Shown here: positions 31,519 through 44,449 of the stretch, one piece after another
How the letters are laid out: every line of letters starts with the position of its first letter
How positions within the stretch are numbered: position 1 is the stretch's first letter
NCBI GenBank assembly: GCA_026214975.1
Contig: CM047815.1
Location: 65,541,852 to 65,605,851, forward strand
Reading direction: 5' to 3'
Source: Gentiana macrophylla
Taxonomy: Eukaryota; Streptophyta; Magnoliopsida; Gentianales; Gentianaceae
DNA length: 64,000 bases
Notes under the pieces: model-generated
The model's input: the letters and a program-made list of their open reading frames with translations, nothing else
What the model was told of the DNA's origin: nothing
Databases searched by the model: none
Position numbers and translations under genes: made by a program

Positions 31519-33604
31519 ATGAACCATTCTAGTCGAGGAAAGGCAACCGACACTCCCATTGTTCCGGATATCAACACATATCTTAGGGATTTGGTTAAGG
31601 ATAGGAAAGGTAGTCAAACTCATTGTAGTTTGGAACTTGGTGAAGAATCTTCACAAGCATCATCTCACCAAGAAGAGGAAATGAATGAGGCACAAGGAAT
31701 GGTACAAGGTGGGCATAACCACGAAAATGCCCGAGTTGAACAAAATCCCTTAAATCCAAGTGACTATCCTCCACCACCACCAAAAGAACCATATCCACAA
31801 AGTCCACCACCTCCACCAATTCCTCCACCACCCCAAGATCCATATCCATATGATCCACCCCCAAATCCACCCTACCAAAATAGACCGCTTTGTGAGCAAG
31901 CTATTCAAAGAAAAAATCAAGTTCATAATCCTATTCGGCTACCTCACATTGATGCTAAAAACTTTTCAATCAAGTCACATATGTTCGGCCTAGTGGAGAG
32001 TAGAGCTTAATTCCATGGAAATGCCCATGATGACCCGCATTCACATCTTTATAACCTTGATGAAATATGCAATACGAGATTCCAAAATAGTGTTTGTCAA
32101 GAATATACCCATCTGACATTATTTCCTTTTTCTTTGAAGGCTCAAGCAAATGAATGGCTTATGTCACTTCCCCACCATCACTTGCAATCATGGGATGACA
32201 TATAAACTGAGTTTTTGAAACATTACTTTCCACCGGGTAGATATTTGAAGTTGAAGGTAAGAGCTGCTAATTTCAAGCAAGATTTAATTAAATCTTTGGA
32301 CAATGCTTGGGACCGTTTTAAGAAGCTTTTGAGGGCGTGTCCAAATCATGAATATACTTTGGACATGCAAGTCCAATTATTTTGTAGTGGCTTGCATAAA
32401 TTGTCAGGAAAATTTTTTGATTCAGCATGCCATGGATCACTTATGATGAGCACGGCCCAAGAAGTTTATAACGCTATTGAAAGAGTGACAAGAAATGAGA
32501 AATTGTGGGATACCGGCCCAAGTGAAACGGAAGTTGCCATTGGGGATGAGAAGATTTCTAATGAGGAAGAAATTTTGAGAGAAATGGCGGTGATAAATAA
32601 GAAGATGGACGAATTACAAGCGGGGAAGAGAGAGTTGAAGCATAAAAAATGTGATGATGTGACATTTGGTGTTTTTCATATCGAAGAATTATCAAACTCC
32701 GATGTACCTGCACAAGAAGAAATAAGTTTATTGCGACAACATCGGGATTTGAATAACACTCACACCAATGTTCTTGAACCACATCATTTTTACCAAAAAG
32801 TTCCTACTCAACAAGCCCTGTTCATCAAAGTTCCCAATCAACGGAGGAGGTTTCTCATTTGAAAAGCTTGATGGAAAACTTGATGGGAGTTGTGTCTACT
32901 CAAGCCGCCAATATTCAAACAATGATGACTTCTATTGGTATGATGTCCCAAGAGGTTGGTACTTTGAAAACATTTATGAGTGGGCACGAAATGAGAATGA
33001 GAACGATGGAGGCATCAATAAGAGTTATTGAAGACCATTTGACTAGGGAAGGTGAGAGAAATAGTAGTAGACCACCGGGTGGATTACCAAGCAACGCCGA
33101 AAGAAACCCGAGAGAAGTACTCGAAGTGGAAATTCATATGGGCATAATGAGGGAAGGAATGAGGTTGAATAAGATTTGAATGATGAGAAAGAGGAAGAGT
33201 GGAGTGAAGAAGAGGAAGAAATTGTTGTTGATTTCTTGAAAAATGATGGGTATGTTGAGGTGGAGGAAGAAGAAAAATGGATAAAGGTTCTAAGGCTATT
33301 GAAAAACCCAAGAGCTAGTGAATTAAGGACCTTATTCAACGAACATGTTGGAGAGGAAACTGTCAAAGGCAAGTCGGCTCACACCGGACATAGCCCGGTT
33401 CACACCAAGGTTAAGGAAAAAGTTTCTAGGCCACTTGCAAAAAAATTGGTGCATAATGATGACACATGGCGTCCACCAAATGCACAAACAATCAAAGAAG
33501 CTTCTCCATCTTCATCAAACGACAAGGGTAAGGGAGGAATACATTCTAACCCTACTTTAATTGATCTTGAATCACTTCCCTATCCCCTCTCAAGAGGAAA
33601 TTAA
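31519..33604 (+). pseudogene. Athila gag, with in-frame stops and shifts
   Basis: The frame from 31519 has a Pro/Tyr-rich N-terminal region and reaches a TAA at 32008. It resumes in the same frame with HGNAHDDPHSHLYNLDEIC, LTLFPFSLKAQANEWLMSLP, a second TAA, then EFLKHYFPPGRYLKL, WDRFKKLLRACPNH and VQLFCSGL. These are the blocks of the plant retrotransposon gag domain. After a shift near 32850 the tail continues to 33604 with an acidic region (33180-33290). Two stops and at least two shifts; not translatable as one protein. Confidence 0.87.
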
Positions 33605-33689
33605 AAAGATGAAGTTGGATAAGAAATATGCACGTTTTCTTGACACTTTCGGCACTTAACTATTAATATCCCTTTCATCGAAGCACTCA

Positions 33690-34122
33690 CTAATATGCCA
33701 TCGTACGGTAAGTTTCTTAAAGACATACTATCCAAAAAAAACGGTTGGAAGAGTATGAGACGGTGTGTCTAACTAAGGAGTGTTCCGCCGTTTTGCAACT
33801 TAAGCTCCCTCTTAAGCTTAAGGACCCCGGGAGATTTACACTCCCATGTGATATTGGGGGACTTTTGTTTGAGAAGGCGCTATGTGATCTCGGTTCAAGC
33901 ATAAACCTCATGTCCTACAATGATTTCATGAATCTTGTCATAGGCAAGCTAAAACGTACGGAGATGACTCTCCAACTTGCGGATAGATCCATAAAACGTC
34001 CAACGGGGGTCATTGAGGATGTACTAGTGAAGGTTGATAAATTTTACTTCCCCGTCGATTTTGTTGTTATGGATATGGAGGTATGGTACACACACCCCTT
34101 ATCCTCGGTACACCATTTTTAG
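33690..34122 (+). pseudogene. Athila aspartic protease
   Basis: The open stretch contains FTLPCDIGGLLFEKALCDLG and SSINLMSYNDF, the Athila protease active site (DLGSS replacing DSGA), then LQLADRSIKRPTGVIEDVLV and FYFPVDFVVMDME. Just past 34122, in another frame, comes the usual LILGTPFLATVGAVIDV. The domain is almost complete with a frameshift near its end. It sits where gag-pol processing activity belongs, but no RT follows. Confidence 0.85.
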
Positions 34123-34139
34123 CAACGGTGGGAGCTGTG

Positions 34140-36276
34140 ATCGATGTTCGTGGGAGAGCTTAGTTTGGGAGTCAATGATGCGTCTTCAACATCTACACTT
34201 CAATGAAATATCCACGCACTACACTAGAATCTTGTTCTTTTGTGGACACTTCGTGTCCTCTTGTTGTGGATCGTACTAACAAGCATGTAGTTGAAGAAGA
34301 TGACTCTAGCAATAATGTGAAAGCTCACAAACCGAAAGCTCGGAAATCAAAGGAAAATGTCAAGAACCGTTGGGATTGGTGGCATTCGTCTACATTATGT
34401 TGGAGACCGATTTTGATGAAAAAGACGGATGCGGTGCATAAGAATGATCCACCACCAGTGACCTACGCAAGGAAAAGTCTAGCTATAAACTATAAATTTA
34501 GCAAACTATTGGTACTATCTTTCTTATTATTCCTTAAGCATCATTTTCCGGTTGTGTTTTGTGCTTATTTGCTACATGCTTATGTGACTAATTGTTAGTG
34601 GTATCTTTCATGATAATCTGTATAACTTCCATCACTTCTACCGTATAATCCCGTCGAGCAAACGACGTTAAACAAAAGCGCCACCGGAGGCAGCCGAAAA
34701 AAGTTTAGTATAATTTTTTTGTTTTTGTGAGGGCCGGTGTGGCCAATGATCCTTTTGTCTCTAAATTTTGGTTGATACTTTGCTAGTACTTGGGATTGCT
34801 TGTCATTTGATTGGTTGTCTTTCATGTTCATGCCCACCCACCCTCCCTTTTATAGCATCCCGGTACTTGTTTTTACTAGTTTTGATTCCCTTTTGTTTCC
34901 CTAACTACTTCATTACCACTCACTTTCCATTGAGGACAATGCAAGTTTGTAAGTGGGGAGTGGGTTCGTATTTAGTCCAACAAAAGGTAATGTCATTAAA
35001 TGTTTGAGAAACACTTAGTCTTGATCATTTTTAGAGCATTTTAAAGCATGACAGGGACCTTTTATGAACAGATATGGTTTTGCAATTGATAGAGTGAGTA
35101 ACTCAATGAAGTGAGTAACCTTGGTGACATGTAAGTGCATTTTAACCATGAATCTTTGTTTGTAGTGTGAATTCTTTGAGTACGTATATTCCAATCTCTT
35201 GTTAACATGCAAACTTTTGTGCAATCATGCAAGCATGCTTTCATAGCAACTAGAACTTAGGCTTGATATCATTTCGAGGCGAAATAGAAAGGTGTTTGGA
35301 GTTGGAGTTAGGGATGACGGTCATGGCATTTCTTTGACTCAACCATAGCCAAATGGATTTCCCGAACATATGTTCCACCTGCCCCAATCTCAGCCTTTGT
35401 AGAGTGGTGAGACCCCACTCGAAACTAGCCATTCGTGATTAGCCTCATTATTATCCGACCCTTAGCCAAATTTTGGTCTACATTCCCTTGATGTCCCGCA
35501 AGTTTCGCAAGTTTCTATGGATTGTGTGGTGATGACTTGGGAGTTGAGAGTTGGATGACATTATTGGCACAAAGTTGAGATGGTATCTTTTCAAGTTCGG
35601 AGTCCATTGGTGTTAGTTCCTCTTTAAAATAAAATAAAAAAAGAAGAAGAAGTTTCCATGAATCAAATAAAGTTCCAAGTGTGTTGTAAATAAAGATTCA
35701 ATAAATTTTGAGTTCAAAGCAATTTTGAAGGATAGTTCACCAAGATCAAGTAATGTAAGTTTTGGTGATAAATCTATTGAAGTGGTACTTTATCTCTTAT
35801 GTTTATTGTTGATGAGATGTCTTTGGCAATTATGCGAGAGAGTTGGAGTTGCCAATTCAAAAGCATTGGAATTGAAGGTGTAGATTCTTGCTATCTTGCA
35901 TGTGTTCTCTTTGATATATCTTTTGATCCCTTTGATTAGCCAATAACCGAGCCTAGCGTTACAAGCTTGCAAGTCCTACATGATCTAACTTCTTGACTCC
36001 GAATGCCTCGATTAGTGGAGATTGGTTTCATTCTTAAGCCTATGGATGGCACCTAATAAGTCTTGCATGCATGATTTCATATTTGATTGTTTGGCAACTA
36101 ATTTGAGGAATATTCACACACACACACATTCCACTACTTTCTTAGATTACGGTTAACATGTTGTTATATGTACAATTGGTTGTATCATCTAGTTGATCTC
36201 TTACTTATTGATGTTGTATGATCCTGTTTCTCGACTTGAGTTGTTTTGTCGCTTTATTTGCTCGAGGACGAGCAAA
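34140..36276 (+). other. Athila 3' interior without pol or env-like ORF
   Basis: After a short decayed tail (to about 34600), the block around 34655-34700 (GAGCAAACGACGTTAAAC then GGAGGCAGCCG) matches the conserved non-coding motif that follows pol in Athila elements. The remaining 1.6 kb has no frame of note. So pol is missing between the two conserved parts. Confidence 0.6.
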
Positions 36277-36294
36277 AGCTAAGTGGGGAGTGGT
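36277..36294 (+). other. Athila polypurine tract
   Basis: AGCTAAGTGGGGAGTGGT directly before the 3' LTR, the usual Athila purine tract. Confidence 0.75.
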
Positions 36295-38236
36295 TGATGT
36301 AAGTCAATTAGATAATACTTTTTACGATGTTTATCCCCAATTCTCATGCATTTATTGAAGTTTTCGTATCAATTCGAGTATTTATTTGCTTAGTTTCATC
36401 CATATGTGTAGATAGTAATTATTATGTAAAATATCATGTTTTGATTGGTCTTGTACCGGTTATAGTAACCGGAGCGTCGTGTAGGGTTTACGCTTGGTAT
36501 TTTGGTATTGTAATGCAGGATTATATGTTGACCAAGATCCTTATGGATGACACGTGTTGAGCCTAAACACGTATTTTGAGGGCTAGAAGAGTGTGCTGGG
36601 AGCTTAGAAGTCAAAAACGGATCATTTGTCGTTAGCATTTCTACCGTAACCTATCTTCACGCGACATTTGACCAACCTTAGAGGCATTTTTTGGAGAATA
36701 TTTCTTCATTATAGTTTTATATCTTCAAACGAGTTTTCCAACACATTTTGAATCACGTCAATTGGAGGTCTACAACTCAAGTTATAGCCATTTTACTGAG
36801 ACGTAGAGTTGCAATTTTCCATTGACACCCCGGTGCGCGCCGAGACACTCACGATGTAAGCCGGGACATCACTCTGAGGTGGTTGGATGCAATTAATGCT
36901 AAAATCAAATCTCAACCACTTTGTCATGGTCCGGCTCAGGCCGAGACATCTCCGGCTCAAGCCGAATTATTCACGGCGCAAGCCGTAATGTAAAAAGCAG
37001 CAAACTAATTAGGCTTTTGAAGCCCTTTTTAGGAAAATGAATAGAATATCTCTAACAGAGCTGGAAAAAAAACAAAAACAAAAACAAAAACAAAAACCCA
37101 TCTTCTTCATCTCTTGCAGGCACCAACACCTACAAGGCTCCCCTAGCCAAAATTCCCTCATTTAGTATTTAAATCTCATTGTAAAACATTCTAGAATTCT
37201 TGTTTTGATGTTTGAAGATCTTTGGTGGATGAAAGAACAATTATTTTGTATCCAAACTCCATTGAAATCCTCTAAGGATGAATGTAAGTTTCCAATTCAA
37301 GTTTATAGCTTGTAATTGTTAATTCTTAATCTTTACTTTGATTTAATTGTTCTTATTATTATGGATACTAGCTTTAACTTGTTAGAAGTTATAATTATGA
37401 GTGGCTAGCTCCCCTACTAGCTAAGATGATGTAGTAATGATAGTTAACCCCTTTTATTGTTTGCAATTGATTGTTAATGTTTCTAGCCTCTATTGTGTTG
37501 AAAATCTTCTTACTTGCATTGATTGGTAATGTGTATGTTGGAGTAATTAACCTATGTATGCACCTACACAACTAATAGACACCGAATGGAGTTTTGAGAA
37601 ATTCAAAGACTCTGGACCGTGTAGGCAGATTGAAGCGTAAACAGTGCGGTTTACCAGTATCAGTGAGAGTACTATGAGTTTTAAGTCAGACCTAATCCTA
37701 AAAAGCAGTCTTCTATGTCCTCCGTTGGATAAGTGGTATAATCGATTCCACGTAAATTAGACAAGTGCCTTATATCAGGATCATCACCTTTATAAAAACC
37801 CCACTTATTAGGAATATATACCATTGGAAGGTTCATTTTAAGTGGAAGAAGGTTAATATCAAAGTAGTTAGTTGTGAGAAAATGGTAAGAAGACGGAAGG
37901 TAGAATCGACCCTAGTGGAATTCGGTTCCTTATCCTGGGAGTTTTGCATTCGAGTTTTTATCTTGTCAATTCATTAGGTTTAAGGTGCTTAAACCAAGGA
38001 GAAGACAAGTGTGGTTTCATTCACTCGTATGAGGGGAGATCACTAGTTTAGGAATGCACCGTTCAAACAATAGAACACCAATGGAAGGCGGTAGGTTGAT
38101 CATTTCCAAATAATCTAAGGGAGATAACTTGAACTATGAATCGTCTTGGCTAGATTCTTTTATCATTTGAACAACTTTTGTAGTTAAATATTACTTTCTT
38201 AATCAAACTTGAGACTCGGATCAAGATAATAATAAC

Positions 38237-38581
38237 TGAAGAGAGTTTGAGAAAGTGATAAACACTAGAGTAAACTTCAACTTATTTTTCATGTTGAAAG
38301 AATGAGTATAAATGGATACAAGAGAGGATCCTAGCTAGTAAAGTAAAAGCAACTAGAGCCGGCTAGAAATAAATGCTAGAGTCGGCTATGTCTAAGTTAT
38401 TACATAATAGGACAAGAGATAGTTGCTTTATGAATTTTAGGACATATTAATTGTTTATTCAACACAATTAATATGTCTCTTTGATACATAAATAACACGT
38501 TACATTGTAACATGTCATTAGTACAACAATGTAATATTAACCATAATACAACAATGTAATATTAACCATAATATTTCCACA
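38237..38581 (-). repeat. Copia A 3' LTR
   Basis: 345 bp, tgaagagag to tttccaca. It carries a 25-bp tandem duplication (unit containing ACAATGTAATATTAACCA) that is single in the other LTR. Confidence 0.92.
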
Positions 38582-38619
38582 CCCTCAAAAATCTGGGTTG
38601 TATATGTAATACAACCAAG

Positions 38620-40260
38620 TTTGCTACTCATCTACTTGAACATTAGCGGTGGAATTGCCTTTGTGAGAATATCGGCATTTTGGTCTCACGAGGAACATAT
38701 CAAGTTGAATGATCTTGGCATCAATCTTTTCTTTAAGGAAATGTCTCACAATATCAACATGTTTGGTTTTATCATGGTGGATCGGATCCTCTCGCCATGC
38801 ATAAGGTCAATTATTGTCACAAAGCAGAGTGTGATAGGTTGTTGAATAGGTCTTTGAAGTTCGATCCAGACCCTTTTTATCCATTTTGCTTCACAAATGC
38901 CCAAAACTAGTGCCTGAGTTCAACTTTTTCAAAGACTACTTCTGAGACAGTGAGGTTGTTTCTTGCTTCTCCAGTGACAAGATTTCCCATACATAAGAAC
39001 AAAGAGCTGTGTAGTATCTTCCATCGTGTGATAGCCACCCCAATGATCATCGATGTAAACCTTGATAGATCTCTCAAGAGACTTGGTGAAATGTAAGCCT
39101 TGGCCAGAGTGGACTTGGTACCTCAAGATCCCATTCACAAGATCTCAATGTTGCTCAAGAGGGCAATGCATGAACCAAGCTAACTGGTGACCGATTTCAT
39201 ATGCAATATCGTCTCTTGTATGGGGCAGATAAATGAGTTTCCTACAAGTCTTTGATATTGATCCTTTACGACAAACATTGTCACCATGCAAAGTAGTATT
39301 ACTTGGGTCTCTCTGGGGATACAAACATGTTTGCATCCCAAAGATGCCGGTTTCCTTCAAGAGTCCAAAGACATACTTTCTCTGTGAGATAGAGATACCC
39401 TGGTTGTTCCTAGCTATTTCCATACCAAGAAAGTACTTGAGGTAGCCCAAATCTTTAACTTGAAATACTTTGGCCAGCAGGGTCTTCAATTGTTGGATCT
39501 CAACAGTGGTCATCACCATGAAGGATGATATCATCCACATAGACAATAAGAATGGATCTTTTCTCGGTTTGTTGTTTTGAGAAACATGGTGTGATCTGAG
39601 TTGCATTGATGATATCCAAAGCAGCTTTAACCACAAAGAGTAAGTTTGCCAAACCAGGCTCTGGGGGTGGTTTAGGCCATATAGAGATTTCCTCAATTTG
39701 CAAACTTTCCTTGAGTGTGAGTGTTGGCAAAACCATGAGGCACATTCATATAGACTTCCTCAATGAAGGTCACCATTTAGGAAATCATTCTTGATATCCA
39801 ATTGGTGGAGAGGCCATCAAGTTGGATGACAAGAAGTGAGATCAAGACTCGACGGTTGTTCAACTTTGCCCACAGTGCAAAGGTCTCTTTGTAGTCAAGA
39901 CCATATGTTTGAGTGAATCCCTGCAACCAGGCCTAGCTTTGTATTTGTCAATAGTACCATCAAGATTGTACTTGATAGTGAAATGACCATTTGCAAATGA
40001 CTGCCTTCTTTCCATGTGGGAGAGTGGTGAGATCCCAAGTATGGTTGTCAAGGAGAGCAATCATCTCGCTTTGATACCGCCTTCCACTCGATCATGTTGG
40101 AGAGCTTCCTGTATATTCTTAGGAATAGAGTGAGAATCCAAGTCCTGTGTAAACATGGCAAAAGCAGGTGATAACTGATCATAAGATAGATAATTATGTA
40201 TAGAATGATCAGTAGTGCAAGATCTCTTTCCCTTCCTGATAGCAATAGGTCTATCATCAA
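38620..40260 (-). pseudogene. Copia A reverse transcriptase and RNase H
   Basis: From about 40260 leftward, broken frames give RT: an N-terminal block near 39860-40060, then RKSLYGL, the region of the catalytic YVDDII (39500-39745 frame), FQVKDLGYLKYFLGMEIARN and GISISQRKYV (39145-39696 frame). RNase H remnants occupy 38620-39140. Frame changes occur every few hundred bases. Non-functional. Confidence 0.8.
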
Positions 40261-40395
40261 TGTCAGCAGGCTGCTGAGAGTCAGTGGGTTGCTGAGTATC
40301 AGTAGGCTCTGGGTCAGCAGGCTCTGGGTCAGTAGACTCTGGTTCAGGAGGTTGCTGAGGATCGATAAGGGTCGAGAGTCGATAGGTATTGAGGT

Positions 40396-41245
40396 TCAGT
40401 TCTTTGAGAATCGAGAGGTGGTGAGGTTAAGAGTTTGCTGAGGGAATGGATTTAGGTCAATTTCAATTAGGTTTCCATCAGTGACTGCCTCAGTGGACTT
40501 GCTGTAGTAGGGAGTCCTTTCAAAAAAATTTACATCCATAGAATTGTAAAATCTCTTTTCAGAAGGAGAGTAACACTTGTAACCTTTCATGTCCTTTGCA
40601 TATCCTAGGAAAATGCACTTGTAAGCTTTGGGATCAAGTTTGCTTCTGTGTTGGGCATGGATATAAACAAACACAGTACAACCAATGATTTTTGGAGGTA
40701 ATTGGGAAATAAGATGAGGACAGGAGTGTGTGGTTAGAAGGGTTTGGATAGGAGTTTTGAAGCCTAACACTCTGTTGGGAAGTCTGTTGATTAAGTATGT
40801 GGCAGTTAATATAGCTTCACCCCACATATACTTTGGAACATGTGTGGTGAACATGATTGATCTAGCCATCTCCAGCAGGTGCCTGTTCTTTCTCTCAGCA
40901 ACCCCATTTTGTTGAGGTGTTTCCACACAACTACTGGTATGGACAATCCCCTTATTCATCAAGAAATTACTGAGGTTAGACTCATAGTATTCAAGTGCAT
41001 TATCAGTCTTTAAGATCTTGATCTTAGTGTCAAATTGAGTAGATATCATGTTGTAAAATTCTGAAAACTGCTCCAACTTCTGATTTATCCTTCATTAAAA
41101 ACACCCATGTGTTTCTGGTATGATCATCAATGAAAGTGACAAACCACCTTTTTCCTGTTACACTTTTTACTCTTGAAGGTCCCCATACATCACTATGAAT
41201 TAAAGTGAAAGGTGTGGATGGCAAATAAGGTAGTTTGGTATACAC
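40396..41245 (-). pseudogene. Copia A integrase
   Basis: Frame 41245-41030 gives FTLIHSDVWGPSRV and FVTFIDDHTRNTWVFLM (first Asp). Frame 41076-40396 gives ILKTDNALEY (second Asp), the HTSSCVETPQQNGVAERKNR block with the catalytic Glu, and PKYMWGEAILTATYLINRLP. The DDE triad is intact across one frameshift near 41050. It ends in the family's KCIFLGYAKDMKGYKCYSP block. Confidence 0.9.
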
Positions 41246-41302
41246 AGATTCGGTAAGTTTGGCAAATTGACAAATATCACATTGAAGATCATTGATATTA
41301 CA

Positions 41303-41896
41303 TCATTTAAATAATTCAGGAATTACAGACTTCAAATAACCAAAACTTGGATGTCCTAGTCTATAATGCCATAACATGATATTATCTAAGGTTTGGAGCG
41401 CAGTCGAGGAGGCGATCTTGATCTTACATCTTGTCTTCAGGTTAACCACATACAATCCTAAGCAGGGTTTAGCCCTCCCAATCACTTCCTGTGAAGAAGG
41501 GTCCTGGAAAGTGTACTGATTCTTATTAAAAACAACAGTCCAATTCAAATCTTTTGCAAGTCTACTGACAGATATGAGATTGCAGTCTAATTTTGGAACA
41601 AATAGGACATCCTTTAGGCATATTTTATTAGTGAGTTTAACATTTCCAAAACCTTTTGCACGAGAGATAGATCCATCAGCAGTCTTAACATTGTGAATTT
41701 GATGACATGGCATAAGGTGAGTTATGAGGTTTTTATTGCCAGTCATATGGGAGGAGGCCCCAGAATCAACAATCCATGTTTCATTACTAATAGAATAGTA
41801 GAATTTACCTGCATTAGCCTGAGCAGCCGTGTCGTGAGAGGAACTACCTTCTTTTTGTTGAGTGAGGAAGTCTTTGAATGCAAACAAACCGAGCAT
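41303..41896 (-). pseudogene. Copia A protease and GAG-pre-integrase
   Basis: A 197-residue frame: WIVDSGASSHMTGN (protease active site DSGA), VKLTNKICLKDVLFVPKLDC, NLISVSRLAKDLNW, then LWHYRLGHPSFGYLK (GAG-pre-integrase). It joins the integrase after a short gap. Confidence 0.88.
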
Positions 41897-42374
41897 TCAA
41901 CTTGTTATCATTCTCCTCTCCATTGACATACCTCGCCTTTTTGACTTTCCTGGTAGGCTTGAGGATTTTTAGGCATGCCATGTAGCTTCCAAAGAAGTGT
42001 CCTTGGTGTGATTTGTGCGTTTGCGGTGCTCACGAGAACAACTTTCCAGCTTTATCAGTAGCCTTCCGGCGGTAGCCTCAAGAACCTCAAGAGGCTTCCC
42101 GACGGTCACAGGTAGCACTCTCAGAAGGGTTGTCAGCAGGGGAGTTCAGCAGCATCACTTTCCTTCTGCTTTCCTTATGTTTGACTTCAGCAAACATGGA
42201 TTTGAGATTAGGGAGAGGTTTTGTGGCAAGGATTCTTCCTCTAACATCATCAAGAGTAGGATTCGGACAGGTAAAGAAACTTGAATACTCTCTTTTCTCA
42301 ATAATGTCCTTATAAAGGGCAGCATCCTTAACATCATTCCAGGGGTGAGTTTCCAACATATCTAGGTGTTGCCA

Positions 42375-44194
42375 TGTTAGGAAATCACTAGTTTAACGCA
42401 GTGGAATTTAAAATTTGATTTCCTTTTCTAGATCGTTCTTCGTTTAATGCAATAAACACGTTAAGTAGTTTGACGGTTATACCTTACATGATCTATAAGA
42501 TCGTCGCTTTGACCGCCAACGGAGAGTAGTTAAATGCGCAAGCCGTCCACGCGTCCAGCCTCTATCGCTAATCCACACTAGCCCCTCGCCGGAATCCTCC
42601 TTGGATTGCTATCGGAAAAACTCCGGCTGCTAGACCGGACCTTTTCTTCCCTCACAAACTCACTATGGATGGCTCTCAATTTTACACAAGAACTATGAGC
42701 TCTTGCAATTGTGTTGTACAAAAGAGCTTGACACCCACTTCCTTTATATAGAGGAAGTGGCGCCCCATATGTAGTGTGGAGGAGAAGAAAACCTTTTTTC
42801 TAATAAAATAAGGAAAATCAACTAGATTGATTTATCTCTTTAATTATAATTTATTTTTCCAATATCATATATTGATTATAATTATCTTATTACCATAAAT
42901 CTATTTTCCAAAATCAATTAATATCTTATATTAATATTATGGCAATCTTATTAATTAAAGTGCACAATCCAAGTGTATCTTATACACTCAATTGTGGCGC
43001 CCCATATGCCAATTAATTGGCTTCCGGAATATTCTTTAATTAATCTAATTTGTACATAATTAATATCTTGTATTTTATTTATTCATAATAAATAAATACC
43101 ACCATATAAATTTACCACTATAACCTTTATAGTCTAGAGATAAACTTTCCTTATTTGGTTATCAACTATAACCGCATTTTAATCCGACTCGATGTTCATA
43201 TGTGTGTGACCCGATAGGCTTCCGAATATGTTGGCCGTAGACACAAAGTGCAATTTACTAAGATGCCCTTCATACCTAACGATCACAGGATAGCGTCTAG
43301 CAATACACCGTGACCCCCAATTATCGGAAGAGTCAAAAGCAATGACAACTACCTTTCATGTGAAGCAGTTACCGTGTAACTTACAATCCTATCGCTGTAA
43401 TAATATCCATACGATCGTATCTCGAGTGTCAATACATTGACGATCGTATCTTATAATCTGGATATCATGCTCTCTCGGAATAACACATTTACTCCCACTT
43501 TGCAAAGATTCTCGAGAACTAGACATTCCTTATAAGAAGGTCATTTCGGATATTCGATCCCAATCATAGGATACACGATTCCCGGACGACCAATCATGTA
43601 TACTCCGCATGCTTCAGTATCATACCCAATCACTACCGCATGATAGCCCCGTGGCTAGGGGAAACCTCAATAGTGTCAAAGCATGACAATCCACACCGTG
43701 ATGCCATGAAGACTCCGGTCCAAAGGATAATTACACAACCGCCACATAGTGTGACACTTAATGTAAGTGGAGTCATCTAACGTCACGCATTCTCTAATAC
43801 ACGCCCACGCACGGTCCAAGTGTCCCTACACTTCGATAGACGAGATCTATCCCTACCTTCTAAAAGATAGAAGACATCCAATACGTGCTAGTCTCGATTA
43901 TACAATCAATGTCCCATTTGATAATACATAAGACTAGAGACATTTAAATACCAACCTTGTTATAGTGATTAGAGATCTCATCAACCATAATCACTATCAT
44001 GGTTTCTCTATCATGATTGACACTAGGGGCGTTACTATATATATACAACAAATAATATGAAGATAAACAATATATAATAACATAAGGGTTTTTATTAATC
44101 ATAATAAAGTTATTACATGAACTAAATAGATCAGAATTGACCCGACCGGTCGGATCCGGTCCAACCCGATTGGGTTTAGGACACCTTTCCAACA
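42375..44194 (-). repeat. Copia B 3' LTR
   Basis: tgttaggaaatcact to cctttccaaca, 1820 bp. Confidence 0.93.
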
Positions 44195-44449
44195 ATCTCC
44201 CACTTGGCCTAAAGCCAATCACCCATATGCCTAAGCCCGTGCAAGTGAACATGTTTCTCATGCTTAGCTTGAGACAATGCCTTGATTTAACGGATCACTA
44301 TATTATCATCCGTGTGGACTTTCTCTATCTTTACATCTCCTCTATCTACTATCTCTCTAATCAAGTGATAGCGCCGTAGCACATGTTTGGACTTCTGATG
44401 AGACCTTGGTTCCTTTGACCGAGATATCGCTCCATTATTATCACAATGA

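Noticed and set aside
34203..34598. 131-residue plus-strand frame after the Athila protease considered as an env-like ORF
   Set aside because: It is the decayed continuation after protease; no signal peptide plus transmembrane arrangement typical of an env-like ORF, and the conserved Athila 3' motif comes after it.
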